NCBI GenBank assembly: GCA_024704765.1
Contig: JAKMXF010000327.1
Location: forward strand, 265,360-329,359
DNA: 64,000 nt
Source: Oopsacas minuta
Lineage: Eukaryota > Porifera > Hexactinellida > Lyssacinosida > Leucopsacidae
Direction of reading: 5' to 3'
Shown here: piece by piece, positions 21,906 through 33,342 of the stretch
How the letters are laid out: each line of letters starts with the position of its first letter
How positions within the stretch are numbered: the first letter of the stretch is position 1
Translations under genes and position numbers: made by a program
The notes under the pieces: generated by a model
What the model saw: only the letters and a program-made list of their open reading frames with translations
What the model was told of the DNA's origin: nothing
The model's database searches: none

Positions 21906-22663
21906 GGGGAATTTATCGAAACATTTGATAATCAATTATGATAAGTATAGGTTTGCTATATAAATTATGAAAAATGTCTCATTACACTGATATACAAAAT
22001 TGTAAAACTTTTTGATGATTAAATAAAAATAGTTGAAATTGAATAATTTGAAGGGGCTGTTTATGAATGAGTTAAGTATGTATCCACAACAGGTCTAGAA
22101 TTTATAATTTTATTGTTGGAAGGTTGCACCAATATGCGATTAAATATATGAAATTAAACATACATTTATGTTTATTACCTATTAAATCATACTAATATTA
22201 ACTATCACTAGCGCGCTACGCGGATTCTAACACTTCGTGTCTGTACTCGGCCTTCGGCCCTCGCTTTGACTATTAGTTTGTGTGGTATTCGGAATCAGCG
22301 TACCCGATTACCCCACAATAACCGTTGAAACCACATTTCTAGGATAATTTTGAAATTTGTTTACTTTTTGTTTACTTTATATTCATATAAACAACTTAAA
22401 TTTGTATATGACAAATCCATAAGTGTGATTCGGATTCACATATTCGCTAACCTTTAGTCAAGTTTTATGAAATTTGTATATTTCCTGATTAACACCATAG
22501 ATATATGGATACAAACATTTTTGTAAATACGAATTCCACATTCCATTTCAGCTTCCTTAGCAACGGACAAACGGATAGACAGACAAGACAGACAAACAGA
22601 TAGCAGTGACAATGATAGTATCTCCACTGATATCATTGTCATTGCTAATGTTCAATATTTCCA
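21906..22663. other. no gene seen; GC-richer island
   Basis: No supportable frame. A short GC-rich stretch (22207-22272) contains GCGCGCTACGCGG and CTCGGCCTTCGGCCCTCG, unlike the AT-rich surroundings. It may be the tail of a retroelement, but nothing proves this. Confidence 0.35.
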
Positions 22664-22806
22664 ATGGAACTGGTACAGGTAGGTCCTCTGAATTTGGAAT
22701 GGCCTAATGGCGGACAGCACGTCTGGGTACGCAATACTGGATTTATTCTTTTTTGTGATACCATCAATTTTCGTCATACAGAAATAACAATCCGAAAGAT
22801 GACACA

Positions 22807-24426
22807 TTGGTTCTCTCCATCTCAAAACCAGTTGAGTTTTTTAAGAGAAAGCGCGACGAATTAACAGGTTGCCAGAAACAAATGTATGCTTCATCTCACA
22901 CAAATGTTCCAGCATTAAGAGCTTCTTACAAGGTATCTTTACGTATTGCAAAGGCAAAAAAAAACATACATAATTGGGGAACAACTTCTGGTTGGTTGCA
23001 TTAGTAATGTATGCCGAGAAATGTTGGGAGAATCTGCAGCAAAAACAACTGCGCGGGTTCCACTGTCAAACGACACTGTTGCTAGAAGAGTGATCGATCT
23101 TGCTTGCGACATGGAGGAACAGCTGATCGAACAAATAAAATCAGCCAAATGGTATTCTTTGCAGCTTGATGAATCTACTGACGTAGCAAATTTGGCGATT
23201 TTGTTGTTATATGTTCGTTTTGAACATTGTGGTGATGTGAAAGAAGAGTATTTATGTTCGATATCATTTCCTACAAATACCACTAGTTCTCAAATTTTTG
23301 ATGGATTGAATAACTATATCGTTGATGAATCAGGATTAGATTGGAAGTTTTGTGTTGGTGTACGCACTGACGGTGCTGCTACAATGACAGGTCGACATTC
23401 TGGAGTTGTTGCAAAAATTAAAGAAGTAGCACCAGATTGCGAGTCAACACACTGTTTTATTCATCGAGAAAATTTAGCAACAAAGAAGATGTCAAAGGAA
23501 CTCAACGATGTACTATGTCAAGTTGTCAAAGTTGTCAACCATGTAAAAGCGAACGCTCTGAATTCTCGCTTATTCGCTTCCTTGTGTGATCAGATGGGAG
23601 CTGACCATATACAACTGCTCTTGCATGCTGAAGTGCGTTTTCTATCCAGAGGAAAAGTGTTATCAAGAGTTTTTGAGCTCCGAAACGAACTAACAACATT
23701 TCTGCTTGATAAAAAACGTGAATGGGCTGAAAAATTTCGAGATGTAAACTGGAATACAAAGCTGGCATATCTGTCTGATATATTCTCAATGCTTAATGAG
23801 CTAAACAGATCAATGCAAGGTAGGATGGCAACTAATTTTGCAACAGCTAACAAGATTGACGGTTTTAAAAGAAAGTTAGCTGCATGGCAACATCGAGTCT
23901 CTCGAGATTGTTACGACATGCTTCCAAATTTATCGGAAATAATTAATTGTGAAAGTGGACTTGATGCGACTTCTCTAGCGAATATTATCACCGAACATTT
24001 GAAATCACTAGCTGAGCGCTTTGAATTTTACTTCCCGAAAGAACAAGATCCTAGAGAAGGAAACGGTTGGATCTGTAATTCCATTTTGCAATTGAAGGAC
24101 GAGTTGAATGTTCATTTAGAAGACAAATTATTAGACCTGGCAGGGGATCAAGGATTAAAGAATATTTTTACAGCGAAATAACACTCGCTGAATTCTGGAT
24201 AAAGGTTAGACCCGAATATCCAGAACTTAGTGAGTTGGCCCTGAAAACAATTCTACCCTTTCCATCTACTTACCTTTGTGAGATGGGGTTTTCAACAATG
24301 AGCATTATCAAAACAAAGTATAGGAATTCTCTGGATGTCAGATCTCCACTACGTGTGGCACTTTCATCAATCGAACCGAGGCTAGATAAGCTCGTCAAAT
24401 CGAAGCAAGCACACAGTTCTCATTAG
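22807..24426 (+). pseudogene. FAM200/ZBED5-like hAT transposase, nearly intact but 5'-truncated
   Basis: The reading starts inside the family with KPVEFFKRKRDELTGCQKQM and TNVPALRASYKVSLRIAKAK. After a one-base shift at the A-run near 22967 it continues as a 411-codon frame: KTTARVPLSNDTVARRVIDL, SLQLDESTDVANLAILLLYV (first Asp), VGVRTDGAATMTGRHSGVV (second Asp), THCFIHRENL (CxxH), AEVRFLSRGKVLSR (normally RW, here RF) and SLAERFEFYFP. A second shift near 24170 leads to AEFWIKVRPEYPELSELALK, LPFPSTYLCEMGFSTMSIIK with the C-terminal Glu, and the end at 24426. The N-terminal BED finger is missing. Only two frameshifts separate it from an open gene. Confidence 0.88.
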
Positions 24427-24581
24427 TATAATTGATCTTATAATTATATCACAATATACCTCTTACTACTTAACACTGATATAATACGATAATAAAAACA
24501 AATCATATTTACTAAAAATGAGACCAACAAGCAGGGGTCCGTGGAATTGTAATGGAGAAACTTTGGGGCCGCGACATAAAA

Positions 24582-24598
24582 AAGTTTGAGAAGCACTA
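24582..24598. repeat. right terminal repeat of the FAM200-like hAT
   Basis: AAGTTTGAGAAGCACTA matches the usual right end of Charlie/Buster-type hATs (inverted, AGTGCTTCTCAAACTT). No matching left end was found upstream, in keeping with loss of the 5' part. Confidence 0.55.
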
Positions 24599-24739
24599 AA
24601 TTAAAAGACCGACATAACTAGAATAGAAATTTCTTACTTTTAGTACCCTTAAGAATGAAAAACATATATAATATTTCCCAATATATATCTACACTATACA
24701 AAAATAATAGAGAAAGAAGATCATCAAAATGTTGTATAA

Positions 24740-26560
24740 CAGTGTTATTTATTGAACACCTCTTGTAGGTTTTGCTGTATCGATTTGCTTCCAAAGCTCT
24801 GGCAAGGGAATCTCTTCGGCAACCAATTTCTCAACTGGTATCAAATATAGCCCAGAAATATTGCCAAGTTAAATTTGTATCAGAGGTAGGTGATCTACTA
24901 AGACCAAAAGCGATCTGTAGCATTTGTCGGGCTAGGTTACTTAACCAAGAAACATGGAAATTCACTATCAATAAATGGGAACAAGATAGCACTAATGTCG
25001 AGTTTCCACAAACAATTGAAGTAACCCCATATATCACCAGAAGTACTGTCGTGTGTAACTCAGAATATCGCTGTCATATCTGCCAAATCTTTGCATCTTC
25101 TATTAACTATTACATAATCAAGGATTAAAATCAGGCCCCTGGACTTGGTAGGCCATTAGAACAGCCACCATGTAGACCGATGTGTTACCAAATCTGAGAA
25201 ATATATGGAGAATTACGATAAATTTTGTCAAACAATTATGTTACACCCACAAAAATTTTCAAATCCAGGTGCGCTATTTACAGAAAGAGTAGAAGCTCGA
25301 GGTTTTACTGGTGCAGTTGCAACGAAATACACTAAAAATACACTAATGCAAGGAGACGATCTTCATATTCCAGTTAGTTTGCATCATCCTTACAATTCCA
25401 ACAACCAAATCGTGGTATCTACAGTTGACTATGCAGGTAGAAATTGTGTGAATACAAGATGTTGAAACTGCTCGAGACACTCAAAGATTAGGTCAGCTAG
25501 GTCGTGGAAAATATTCATACTGGGAATTTGGCAGAATACTACGTCGAGAAGGAGTTACGTTCTCTATTGGTGGAACCAAAGGGGCTTGGGGTGATAAATG
25601 GTCTGTCTTGGTGATATTTATACTCTAGTTACACTTGAGATATATATCGTGAATATATGGCTATTCCATCAGAGCCGACACCATTTAGTTTTTGCATTGA
25701 TAACAAAGTTCTTTTAAATATTGTCACCAACAACCAATTCAATCGAATTTCTCGGTTAAATTTACATATCGATGGAGGGAAAGATTTCTTGAAAATATCT
25801 GTGAATATTATCTCGATGAAGCCTATAAGTTTGTATATCCCAACTCATAATAGTGTCCTAATTAACCTTGTCATTGCCAATAGAAAGGGTCCCTAGAACG
25901 ATCACAATCTGAAACATCTGTGCACTTATCCATCAATACATAAATTATTAACTTTTGATTTTCCCGTCCAAATTGCTTGTGATTTTAAAGTATGAGCACT
26001 GGTTGTTAGGAGTCAACAAGCTTCCAGTAATTTCCATTGTCCCTTTTGTGCGGCGTAATGGTACTTTATGTACCGATATACCAGATGAATCGAGGAAGCT
26101 TGAAGAATTGTTAATCGATATTACTAAAGAGCATCATACTTTCGTCAATTTACCTATCAATATTTGGACTGAGTCAGTTTTAGAAAAATTGCTCTCGCTC
26201 CATTACATAATCTTTTGAGATTGGTGAACAAAATATATATTATTGCAAGGCCTAGTGACGAATGCAAACTTTTAAAACTTCATTATGCAGTACTGCACAA
26301 GTATATATATCTTCAGATCAGGATATTGGAATGGTACTCTGGAGTACAATTCATGTTCAAGGCTCCTAGACAATTTGGAATATATCCCCATTCCCGAAAA
26401 ATTCTGCAAAATTCGTGAGTGCATTAATTGCATTGAAGCATGCAAAAGAGACGAAAATTTGGATGGCAAGACAGCATTAAAAATTTGTGTGAGGCATGGC
26501 ATGATACAGGTTTGGTTTGTTCACTCAATTTCAACTGTCTACACTTAATCCTTGTGAATT
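24740..26560 (+). pseudogene. unidentified decayed ORF cluster
   Basis: Several plus-strand frames run end to end and look like one decayed gene. 24772-25128 has CSICRARLLN and CHICQIFA, two CxxC pairs suggesting a zinc-binding region. 25205-25465 has HPQKFSNPGALFTERVEARG. 25657-25896 has FCIDNKVLLNIVTNNQFNRI and HIDGGKDFLKISVNI. 25955-26218 has KYEHWLLGVNKLPVISIVPF and DESRKLEELLIDITKE. A further piece at 26380-26500 reads CECINCIEACKRDENLDGK-like. I do not recognise the family; the pattern is compatible with a DDE transposase (IDGG motif) but that is conjecture. No TIRs were found. Confidence 0.4.
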
Positions 26561-27032
26561 TGACTTGTCCAAGTTGATTCATTCAATTTCAACTTCCTGC
26601 ACACATGAACAGTCACACGTACACGTAACAGCTTATTTCAATCAATTTCATCGTATGCACATATTCACAGTGATATTTACATCCAACAATATTATTCATT
26701 CAATCTCATCTGTCTGTACTTATTCACTTTGAATATGACTTGTAAGAAGTTTTTTCATTCAAATTCATCTGTTTGTACTTGTTCATGTTGAATCTGAGAT
26801 GTAACAGGGTGTTTCTTTCAAAATCAACTTTCTGCACACATGCACAAATGAATCTGTGCAAATAGTTAAAAGAGAATGAAAAAGATTGTTACATGTCGGA
26901 TTCACTATGAATATGGGCAGACTGCTGAAATTGAATGCTAAAACCTGTTACAAGTATATGTCTCCGAATATATATCCAGTCAGTTGAAACTTAATGAAAA
27001 ACCTTTTAAAAGTCTAAATACACGTTAAATAC
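26512..27032. repeat. degenerate satellite of about 59 bp, with strand switch
   Basis: Units containing TTCATTCAATTTCAACTG recur near 26521, 26580, 26640, 26697, 26758 and 26818, a spacing of 57-61 bp. From about 26880 the same unit continues in the opposite orientation (TTGAAATTGAATG near 26930, TTGAAACTTAATG near 26990). The array is interrupted at 27041 by a hAT and resumes at 29464. Confidence 0.75.
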
Positions 27033-27040
27033 CCATAGAC

Positions 27041-29455
27041 CAGGGGTCTCAAACTGAATTCGATCACGTGCCAAAATTAAATTTACCTGCAATATCTCGG
27101 GCCAAATTGTGGCTAGGTAAATCTAGACCCTGGATCAAAGCTCCTGATGAGTTAGTTAGGTGATTAATAGATCCTTTACAAATGCTTGAATAAGCTAGTA
27201 TTTCATTGCATAAGTATACATAACTACACTACTATCCTAACATATAAGGAATCGGCATTATTTTTGACGACTTTTCTGGCACCTCTTCGATCCAACAAGA
27301 TCTACAATGTTGGGAGAGATGGGTGACAATGCTAGTCGCACCACTGAATCCAAATGTTCATTGGTTATCCGCGACCTGTGCGACGTTTTAACAGCCTTCA
27401 TGAATGAGAAGGATTGTTCATTCGCATCAGTCGCTCCAAGCATGCTTCCAATGTAGAATGCATGACTTTTCAGCTTTGGAAATGCTTTCTCATCCATTAA
27501 TTGATAAAAAGCGATTAAGTCACCTGTTGAAAATGCGCTCTTCAACGGTTCATGATATTTGAGGTCAATCAGCTCCAATTGTACTCCACTATCTTCACAA
27601 TCCGCAACATTAATTGAGAAGGGATCCTCGAATAGGTGAAATTCATGTTCATATTCTTGGAACACATAGAAACGTTCAGAAAAGTTCTGGCTCAAGGTTT
27701 TAAGATTTAGTTTTAGCTTATTTGTCATAAAGATTTCTTCTGGATTATCTGTGAGGAGTTTCGCCACAGAAGGGAGATGGCGAAAGTCATTCCTTTCTGC
27801 CTGACTAATAAATAGAGAGAGCTTCTCCATGAAGCTTCTTACATGGCTCCAAAGTTGCGAAATAAATTTCCCTCGGCCCTGGAGTCTGATATTTAGGTCA
27901 TTCAAATGACCTGTAATGTCAGAGAGGCATGCAAAATCAAACAACCAGTTTTTGTTATTCATCTGTTCAATCACATGTTCCCCATTTTTGGTTTTTAGGT
28001 TCGCATCTTTTTCTATAATAAAAATTCTAATTTCGGTGAACAGATCATTAAATCGCTGCAAAACACGCCCTCGACTCAACCAACGAACTTCACAATGATA
28101 GAGAATATCTCCGTACTGCGAATCCAGTTCCTTTAACAGTGTTCTAAATTGTCTATGGTTGAGTCCTTTTGAACGAATAAAGTTGATGACTTTGACAACA
28201 ACGTCCATTACATTCTGGTATTTGAGAGACTTTCCGCAGAGGGACTCCTGGTGAATTATGCAATGTAAGGAAAGGCAGCGATGTTGAGGTGGGACCACCT
28301 CATCCAACAACAATTTCACAGCTCCTATCTCTTTCCCAATCATATTAGGAGCTCCATCTGTTCCAATCGCAGAGAGAAGATTCCATGATAAACACGGAAG
28401 TCGTTGTTCCATGATTCTCTTAACAGTACCCTTGACATCTATTCCTTGCGTTCTCCCATCCATTGGGAACAATCCAATAATGTCCTCGTGGATTTCAAAA
28501 GGAGAGGAGATACCCCGAATATACACAGAAAGTTGTTCTGTGTCAGAGACATCCGTACTGCCATCAAATGCCAACGAGAAAGACTTGAAACTTTCGGATT
28601 TCTTCTGAAGTTGGTTTGTCAAGTCTATTCCCATTTCTGAAATTCTAGACGCCACGGTATTAGGGGTCAGACTGATTGTTGAGAATAGATTTTGTTGTTC
28701 CGGTGCTACTTCGGCGGCTGCAATTGTCAAGCAGTCCTTTATCATTTGACCTTCCATAAACGGCCGAGTTCTTTCCGCAATAACCTCAGATATACGATAA
28801 CTAACCCGCACACATGCTTCACTTATTTGTTTTTGGGCGACGAACATTGATTTCTGGGCTATTCTTTCTGTTCTTAATCTCTTCACTGCTTCATCTCTAA
28901 ACAACCCTGTGAATTCGTCATATCTCTTGCTGTGCTGCGTTTGGTAATGTCTGCGAAGATTGTACTCCTTGTTCACAGTACAATCGTAGGAACAAATAAT
29001 ACAAATAGGAAGACCCTTGGGACCTTTCTCAAAAAAATATTTTATCGTCCAATCTTCATCAAACCCACGTTTCTCATTGTCAATCTTGCGCTTTCGCAAC
29101 ATATTGATAAAATCTAATGACAAAAAATAATAACGTAAACAAACTCGGTTACTTTTTCAAACAAATATAATCTCACACAATCTGTTCATTTTTCTGAAAT
29201 GAAACAAAACTATTTTAATGCATAAATGACACAAACATTCTATAATGTCGTATGAAATATAAATTTTAGGGTGGATCTGAAATAAATGGAGAAACATAAA
29301 GGTCCTCACGAATGGAATACATGGTAGGTTTAAAAGATAATTAAAGTGATCCAAAGTGTACATATATTGCTCCAAATCCATTAAGGCTTCGCGGGCCAAA
29401 AAAAGTAAGCTTGCGGGCCGTATCCGGCCCGCGGGCCAACAGTTTGAGACCGCTG
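27041..29455 (-). mobile_element. GTF2IRD2-like hAT element, apparently complete
   Basis: A 2415-bp element has ends CAGGGGTCTCAAAC and GTTTGAGACCGCTG (one internal mismatch) and a perfect 8-bp duplication CCATAGAC (27033-27040 and 29456-29463) with TA at positions 4-5. It carries one long minus-strand gene with no frameshift. It inserted into the satellite array. Ends, duplication and frame are all preserved, so it looks like the youngest insertion in the window. Confidence 0.95.
27258..29123 (-). CDS. GTF2IRD2/ZBED-like hAT transposase, intact (621 aa)
   Basis: The product cuts and rejoins DNA at its element's ends; relatives were domesticated in vertebrates as the C-terminal half of GTF2IRD2. 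A BED-type zinc finger lies at residues 41-64 (C41, C44, H59, H64). The catalytic core shows SLAFDGSTDVSDTEQLSVYI (first Asp), SAIGTDGAPNMIGKEIG (second Asp), LHCIIHQESL (CxxH), YHCEVRWLSRGRVLQ (RW motif) and NEQSFSFMKAVKTSHRSR with the C-terminal Glu. Length and domain order are those of a full-length protein and there are no stops. The start may be Met1 (29123) or Met8 (29102, MLRKRKID), the latter resembling relatives that begin just before the basic stretch. A relative at 59190-60989 is broken. Confidence 0.94.
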   Translation of the reverse strand: MSLDFINMLRKRKIDNEKRGFDEDWTIKYFFEKGPKGLPICIICSYDCTVNKEYNLRRHYQTQHSKRYDEFTGLFRDEAVKRLRTERIAQKSMFVAQKQISEACVRVSYRISEVIAERTRPFMEGQMIKDCLTIAAAEVAPEQQNLFSTISLTPNTVASRISEMGIDLTNQLQKKSESFKSFSLAFDGSTDVSDTEQLSVYIRGISSPFEIHEDIIGLFPMDGRTQGIDVKGTVKRIMEQRLPCLSWNLLSAIGTDGAPNMIGKEIGAVKLLLDEVVPPQHRCLSLHCIIHQESLCGKSLKYQNVMDVVVKVINFIRSKGLNHRQFRTLLKELDSQYGDILYHCEVRWLSRGRVLQRFNDLFTEIRIFIIEKDANLKTKNGEHVIEQMNNKNWLFDFACLSDITGHLNDLNIRLQGRGKFISQLWSHVRSFMEKLSLFISQAERNDFRHLPSVAKLLTDNPEEIFMTNKLKLNLKTLSQNFSERFYVFQEYEHEFHLFEDPFSINVADCEDSGVQLELIDLKYHEPLKSAFSTGDLIAFYQLMDEKAFPKLKSHAFYIGSMLGATDANEQSFSFMKAVKTSHRSRITNEHLDSVVRLALSPISPNIVDLVGSKRCQKSRQK

Positions 29456-29463
29456 CCATAGAC

Positions 29464-29970
29464 AGATGAAATTGAATGAAATATATGATACAAGTCAGAT
29501 TCACCATGATTCTGTGCAGACTGTTGAAATGGAATCCAAAAACTTCTTTCAAGTCAGATTCACCATGAATATGTGCATTTAGTTGAAATTAAATTAACAA
29601 ACTTGTCACAAGTCAGATTCACCATCTATCCTGGCAGATAGTTGAAATAGAATAAAAAAACCTGTAACATGTAAGTATCACACAGAATATATCCAGAGAG
29701 TAGAAATATCTATGAAAGACTTTTACAAGTCTAAATACAAGTGAATTCTTGTAGACATGAAATTGAATGAGATACAGTAATATGTCTTATGACAGTGAAT
29801 GTGTGCAGACAGTTGAAATTGACCGAAAACCTTGTACATTTCAGATTCACCGTAGCATTGTACATACAGGTGAAACTTTATGAAAATACTTAATACACGT
29901 TAGTGTCGCTGTTAATATGTGTATGATGTTAAATTTAGTGAAAAACTTGTTTCACGCCAGTATCATCGTG
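29464..29970. repeat. 59-bp satellite, minus-orientation block
   Basis: Units with GTTGAAATTGAATG and AAGTCAGATTCACCATGAAT recur near 29465, 29523, 29581, 29640, 29700, 29758, 29815, 29870 and 29930 (55-60 bp apart). They have the opposite orientation to 26512-26870. The flanking 29971-30237 is AT-rich without features. Confidence 0.78.
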
Positions 29971-30237
29971 AATAGGTGCCCATGGTATAGCCATTTAGGA
30001 ATAACACAATGGAATATTGAGGATTGAATTTCGAAATACAACTTAAAAATCAAATATTTACAATACTATATATAGTACATATATACGTATCTAAAAAATC
30101 AAGAAGCATTGCATAGAACAAATGGCTGAATTGTCAATCATAATCAGGATCTAATGAGATGTTTAAATAGCCATATTTGTGGCTTCACAGATTTTGTATC
30201 TAATTAGTGTAAAAATAAATATATATAAATACAAATA

Positions 30238-31152
30238 CAGTCAGGGGACAAAAGTATTCGAACACACAAATATATTGTCATAAATTGTATATTCTTTCCC
30301 GCTCCTATATATTGTGTAGTCTATATTCGTAGCCGCTATCTAGTAATTTGTATAGAATAACATATGTTTTTCAAGAATTTCAAAAAAATATTAACGATTT
30401 ACACTTTTTGAAGCTGTTGATTATAAATAATAATTAGATAATTATTGATAATCAAAATATGTGGTAATTCAAAGCCTATTAAGAATCTATAATTTCTGAC
30501 TTGATATTTGAATTCTACGTAGGCGAGTTACCCCAGATTGAAATTTCCAATCGGATTGAACAATTTTTACCAGAGTTATAGATGAATTTCAATTTGTGCC
30601 ATTTATGCCACCTTTTGCCCAAGGTGGCACAAATGGCCGCTACCAAGAGGTTATTTTGGAATTCAAGGGTTAGCATAGTCATATCATTCGAAAATATTAC
30701 TTCGACTTATTCCTCCTAACTCTAGTTGATTTCCTTGTAGTGGCGCTGTTTCCTGCCACCTGTGCCACTTTTTGAAAAAAGTGGCACAAGTGGGACAAAT
30801 TGAAATTCTTCTATAACTTTGGTAAAATTGTTCAATCCGATTGGAAATTTCAATCTGGGGTAACTCGCCTACGTAGAATTCAAATATCAAGTCAGAAATT
30901 ATAGATTCTTAATAGGCTTTGAATTATCACATATTTTGAATATCAATAATTATCTAATAATTATTAATAAATAACACCTTCAAAAAGTGTAAATCGAAAA
31001 TTTGTTTTTTTGAATTTCGTGAAAAACATGTTATTCTATGCAATTACTAGATTGCAGCTACGAATATAGACTACACAATATATAGGAGCGGGAAAGAGTA
31101 TACAATCTATGACAATATATTTGTGTGTTCGAATACTATTGTCCCCTGACTG
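30238..31152. mobile_element. Tc1-like foldback element (long-TIR MITE)
   Basis: The element starts CAGTCAGGGGACAAAAGTAT and ends with its inverse, next to TA on both sides (30236-30237 and 31153-31154). The two arms (about 30238-30625 and 30775-31152) are near-perfect inverted copies, so the transcript or single strand could fold into one long hairpin. The central 150 bp differs between strands and contains a smaller hairpin GCCACCTTTTGCCCAAGGTGGC-like. No transposase coding. The end sequence and TA target suggest mobilisation by a Tc1/mariner enzyme; that is inference. Confidence 0.88.
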
Positions 31153-31713
31153 TATATATATAAATATACTGTAAACATTTCATGATTTATGGCGAATACT
31201 ACCAATTATGGAGAGGTGATCATTGTGCAAGGTCATAACTAGAATAATAGTCTCAAATGTTAGTAATGGGTACTACTATAACCATCATGGCACACTTTTC
31301 GACAATAATGCACATCTTTCACATCTCGGTTGTTGCCATGGATGGAATTGATTTTCCTCATAACGTTGTTCCAAAGCCTCGTCTTTTTATGTTTATCTCC
31401 GCGCACTGACCAGCAGTACCTCTCAATTTATCTCCAGCATCCTGGATTACCTCAATGAGTGTATACTCCTCTTCCTTTGTCCCTACTCTTGCTTTAGAAT
31501 ATCAAAACCTCCACCAATTTATACTTTTCATAATGCAACAACTAGCTCCCAATTCAAGTGCAATACTTGATACATCTCACAAGTAAATATCCCAACTTCA
31601 AAGCCCGACATCCTACTTAGATGTTTCAAAACTACAAATTCCATGTTACCTTACAATCATTAACTATACAAAATGTTTACATATCTACATCACAACATAT
31701 ATGCTATGCGAAT
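31153..31713. other. non-coding flank, probably 3' part of a Harbinger element
   Basis: No frame is supportable. It lies downstream of the HARBI1 pseudogene. The matching left end of that element was not found here. Confidence 0.35.
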
Positions 31714-32757
31714 TTAGTTGTTGAAATTATGAATAGAAAATTGATGCCTGTAATGCTTTGATGCCCAATACCCAACAGTTTCTTCAAAGTCAAGAACATC
31801 ATCCGGATAAGAATCATTGGAGACTTTATCCTCTAAGAGAGGTTGTTTCCACTGTATTGCTATGTTATACAATACTGCACAAGCAACTATGATGGAACAA
31901 ACTTTATCTGGACTCATCCTGAGCTCTCCATGAAGACAGTGGAATCTTCGTTGCCATCGCCCAAATGTCTGATCAACAATAACTCTTGTCCTCTTATGTG
32001 CATAGTTGTAGTTAATTGGGGAGTGGATATTGGTTGGCGATAAGGAGTGAGTAAATATGGCCTCATCATGTAACCGCTATCTCCTAATATATGCTCTCCT
32101 ATTGAAAGGTATTTTCAACATGCATCCCAACACCTGAAATCTTCCAAATCCGTGAATCGTGAACAGACCCAGGAAAACGTGCCAATACATCACTAAACAT
32201 TCCATCTGTTTGGCAAATAGCTTGGACGTTAATTGAGTGGTAAAAATGCGGATTTATATAATCTGCTTCATCTTCAGAGGGTCTTTGGATTCGTATGTGT
32301 GTTCTGTCAACTAATCCAACTACGCCTGGAAAGTGAGCAATCTCATAAACTTATTTTTGACTACCCTCTTGAAACCAGCAGGCAAACTAACAAACTGATG
32401 GTATATAGCTTGTAAACCCAGAGAAACATCTCGGATATAACGAGAAGCAGAAGCTTGGCTTATGTTTATCCCATTTGCACAAATTATCTGGAACGTTCCA
32501 GAAGCGAAAAATAGAAGTGCCATACAAACTAGCAAGTGAGGGGAAGCAGGATAAGAACGCTCAGTGAAATTCAAATAGTTAGCTATCAACTCTGTTATTT
32601 TAGATATTGAAACTCTAGAGAAACGGAAACGTCGAACAAGTTCCATATCATCGTAACAATTCACGTAGGGGATCATTGAGATCCCTGAAAACTCGTTGAC
32701 GTGCCATTGAGGAAGAGGTTTCTTCTTCTGCGAGAAATAGTGGAATCATCTGTGCCA
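31714..32757 (-). pseudogene. PIF/Harbinger transposase (HARBI1-like), decayed
   Basis: Read on the minus strand from the ATG at 32757 (MAQMIPLFLAEEE). After a shift: DDMELVRRFRFSRVSISKIT, RSYPASPHLLVCMALLFFAS, NGINISQASASRYIRDVSLG, then PGVVGLVDRTHIRIQRPSED (first Asp region), DVLARFPGSVHDSRIWK (second Asp), and a C-terminal block KVCSIIVACAVLYNIAIQWK. The middle, about 32150-31920, is broken by stops. The domain order is that of HARBI1-type DDE nucleases, which act with a partner Myb-like protein. A Myb-like partner is encoded by a separate relative at 37941-39563. Confidence 0.85.
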
Positions 32758-33226
32758 TTGTTTATATTAAAATACTTGAATATTTTATATATTATATTTG
32801 ATCATAAATTGTATTTAGCAAAACATTCATTAGTGTAACTTGGAATGTATAATTCAGAATGATATTATTTAACATTACGTACAAAGTAATGCATTCCTTA
32901 GTAACACATATGTTATATCATAAGCATTCGGGGCATTCCTTGCAACATTATTTGTGGAATATTTCATGAACGTAAACCACAATATTATCGTGAGATCATG
33001 CATAAAACATGAAAAGTTTTAAAATATATTCCTGAATGATTGAAAGTAATTCAGTAAAGAAATCCATAAGAAACTCACAAATTCATGAATATAAGTGATA
33101 CTTAAGTATGTACTTAGTTAAGTACATACTTAAGTACGTACTTAACTCTTAGTGAATACGACTTAAGTATGTACTTGACTAAGTACATAGTACTTAAGTA
33201 TTAAGTATGCTTAGTGAATACGGCCG
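32758..33226. repeat. right end of the Harbinger element with subterminal palindromic repeats
   Basis: Contains repeated ACTTAAGTATGTACTT / AAGTACATACTTAAGT palindromic units (about 33095-33205) and two copies of TTAGTGAATACG. The end GTGAATACGGCCG resembles the end GTGAATGAGGCCC of the element at 37941-39563. CAG follows at 33227-33229, matching the CAG duplication of that relative. Confidence 0.6.
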
Positions 33227-33342
33227 CAGTTTCATGGTCCACTGCAAACAAAATGTACCCAACATTAAGAAAACTAAGGATATGATTAATCTCTCCATAA
33301 AACTCCCTTTGGATACATCCCATTAAGGTCGAAGGGATGGAT

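Noticed and set aside
22207-22272. CpG-island promoter
   Set aside because: Too short, with no gene start downstream; more likely a retroelement tail or simple GC-rich relic.
26512-29970. CRISPR array
   Set aside because: Units are degenerate throughout with no constant repeat and variable spacer, and the genome is eukaryotic.
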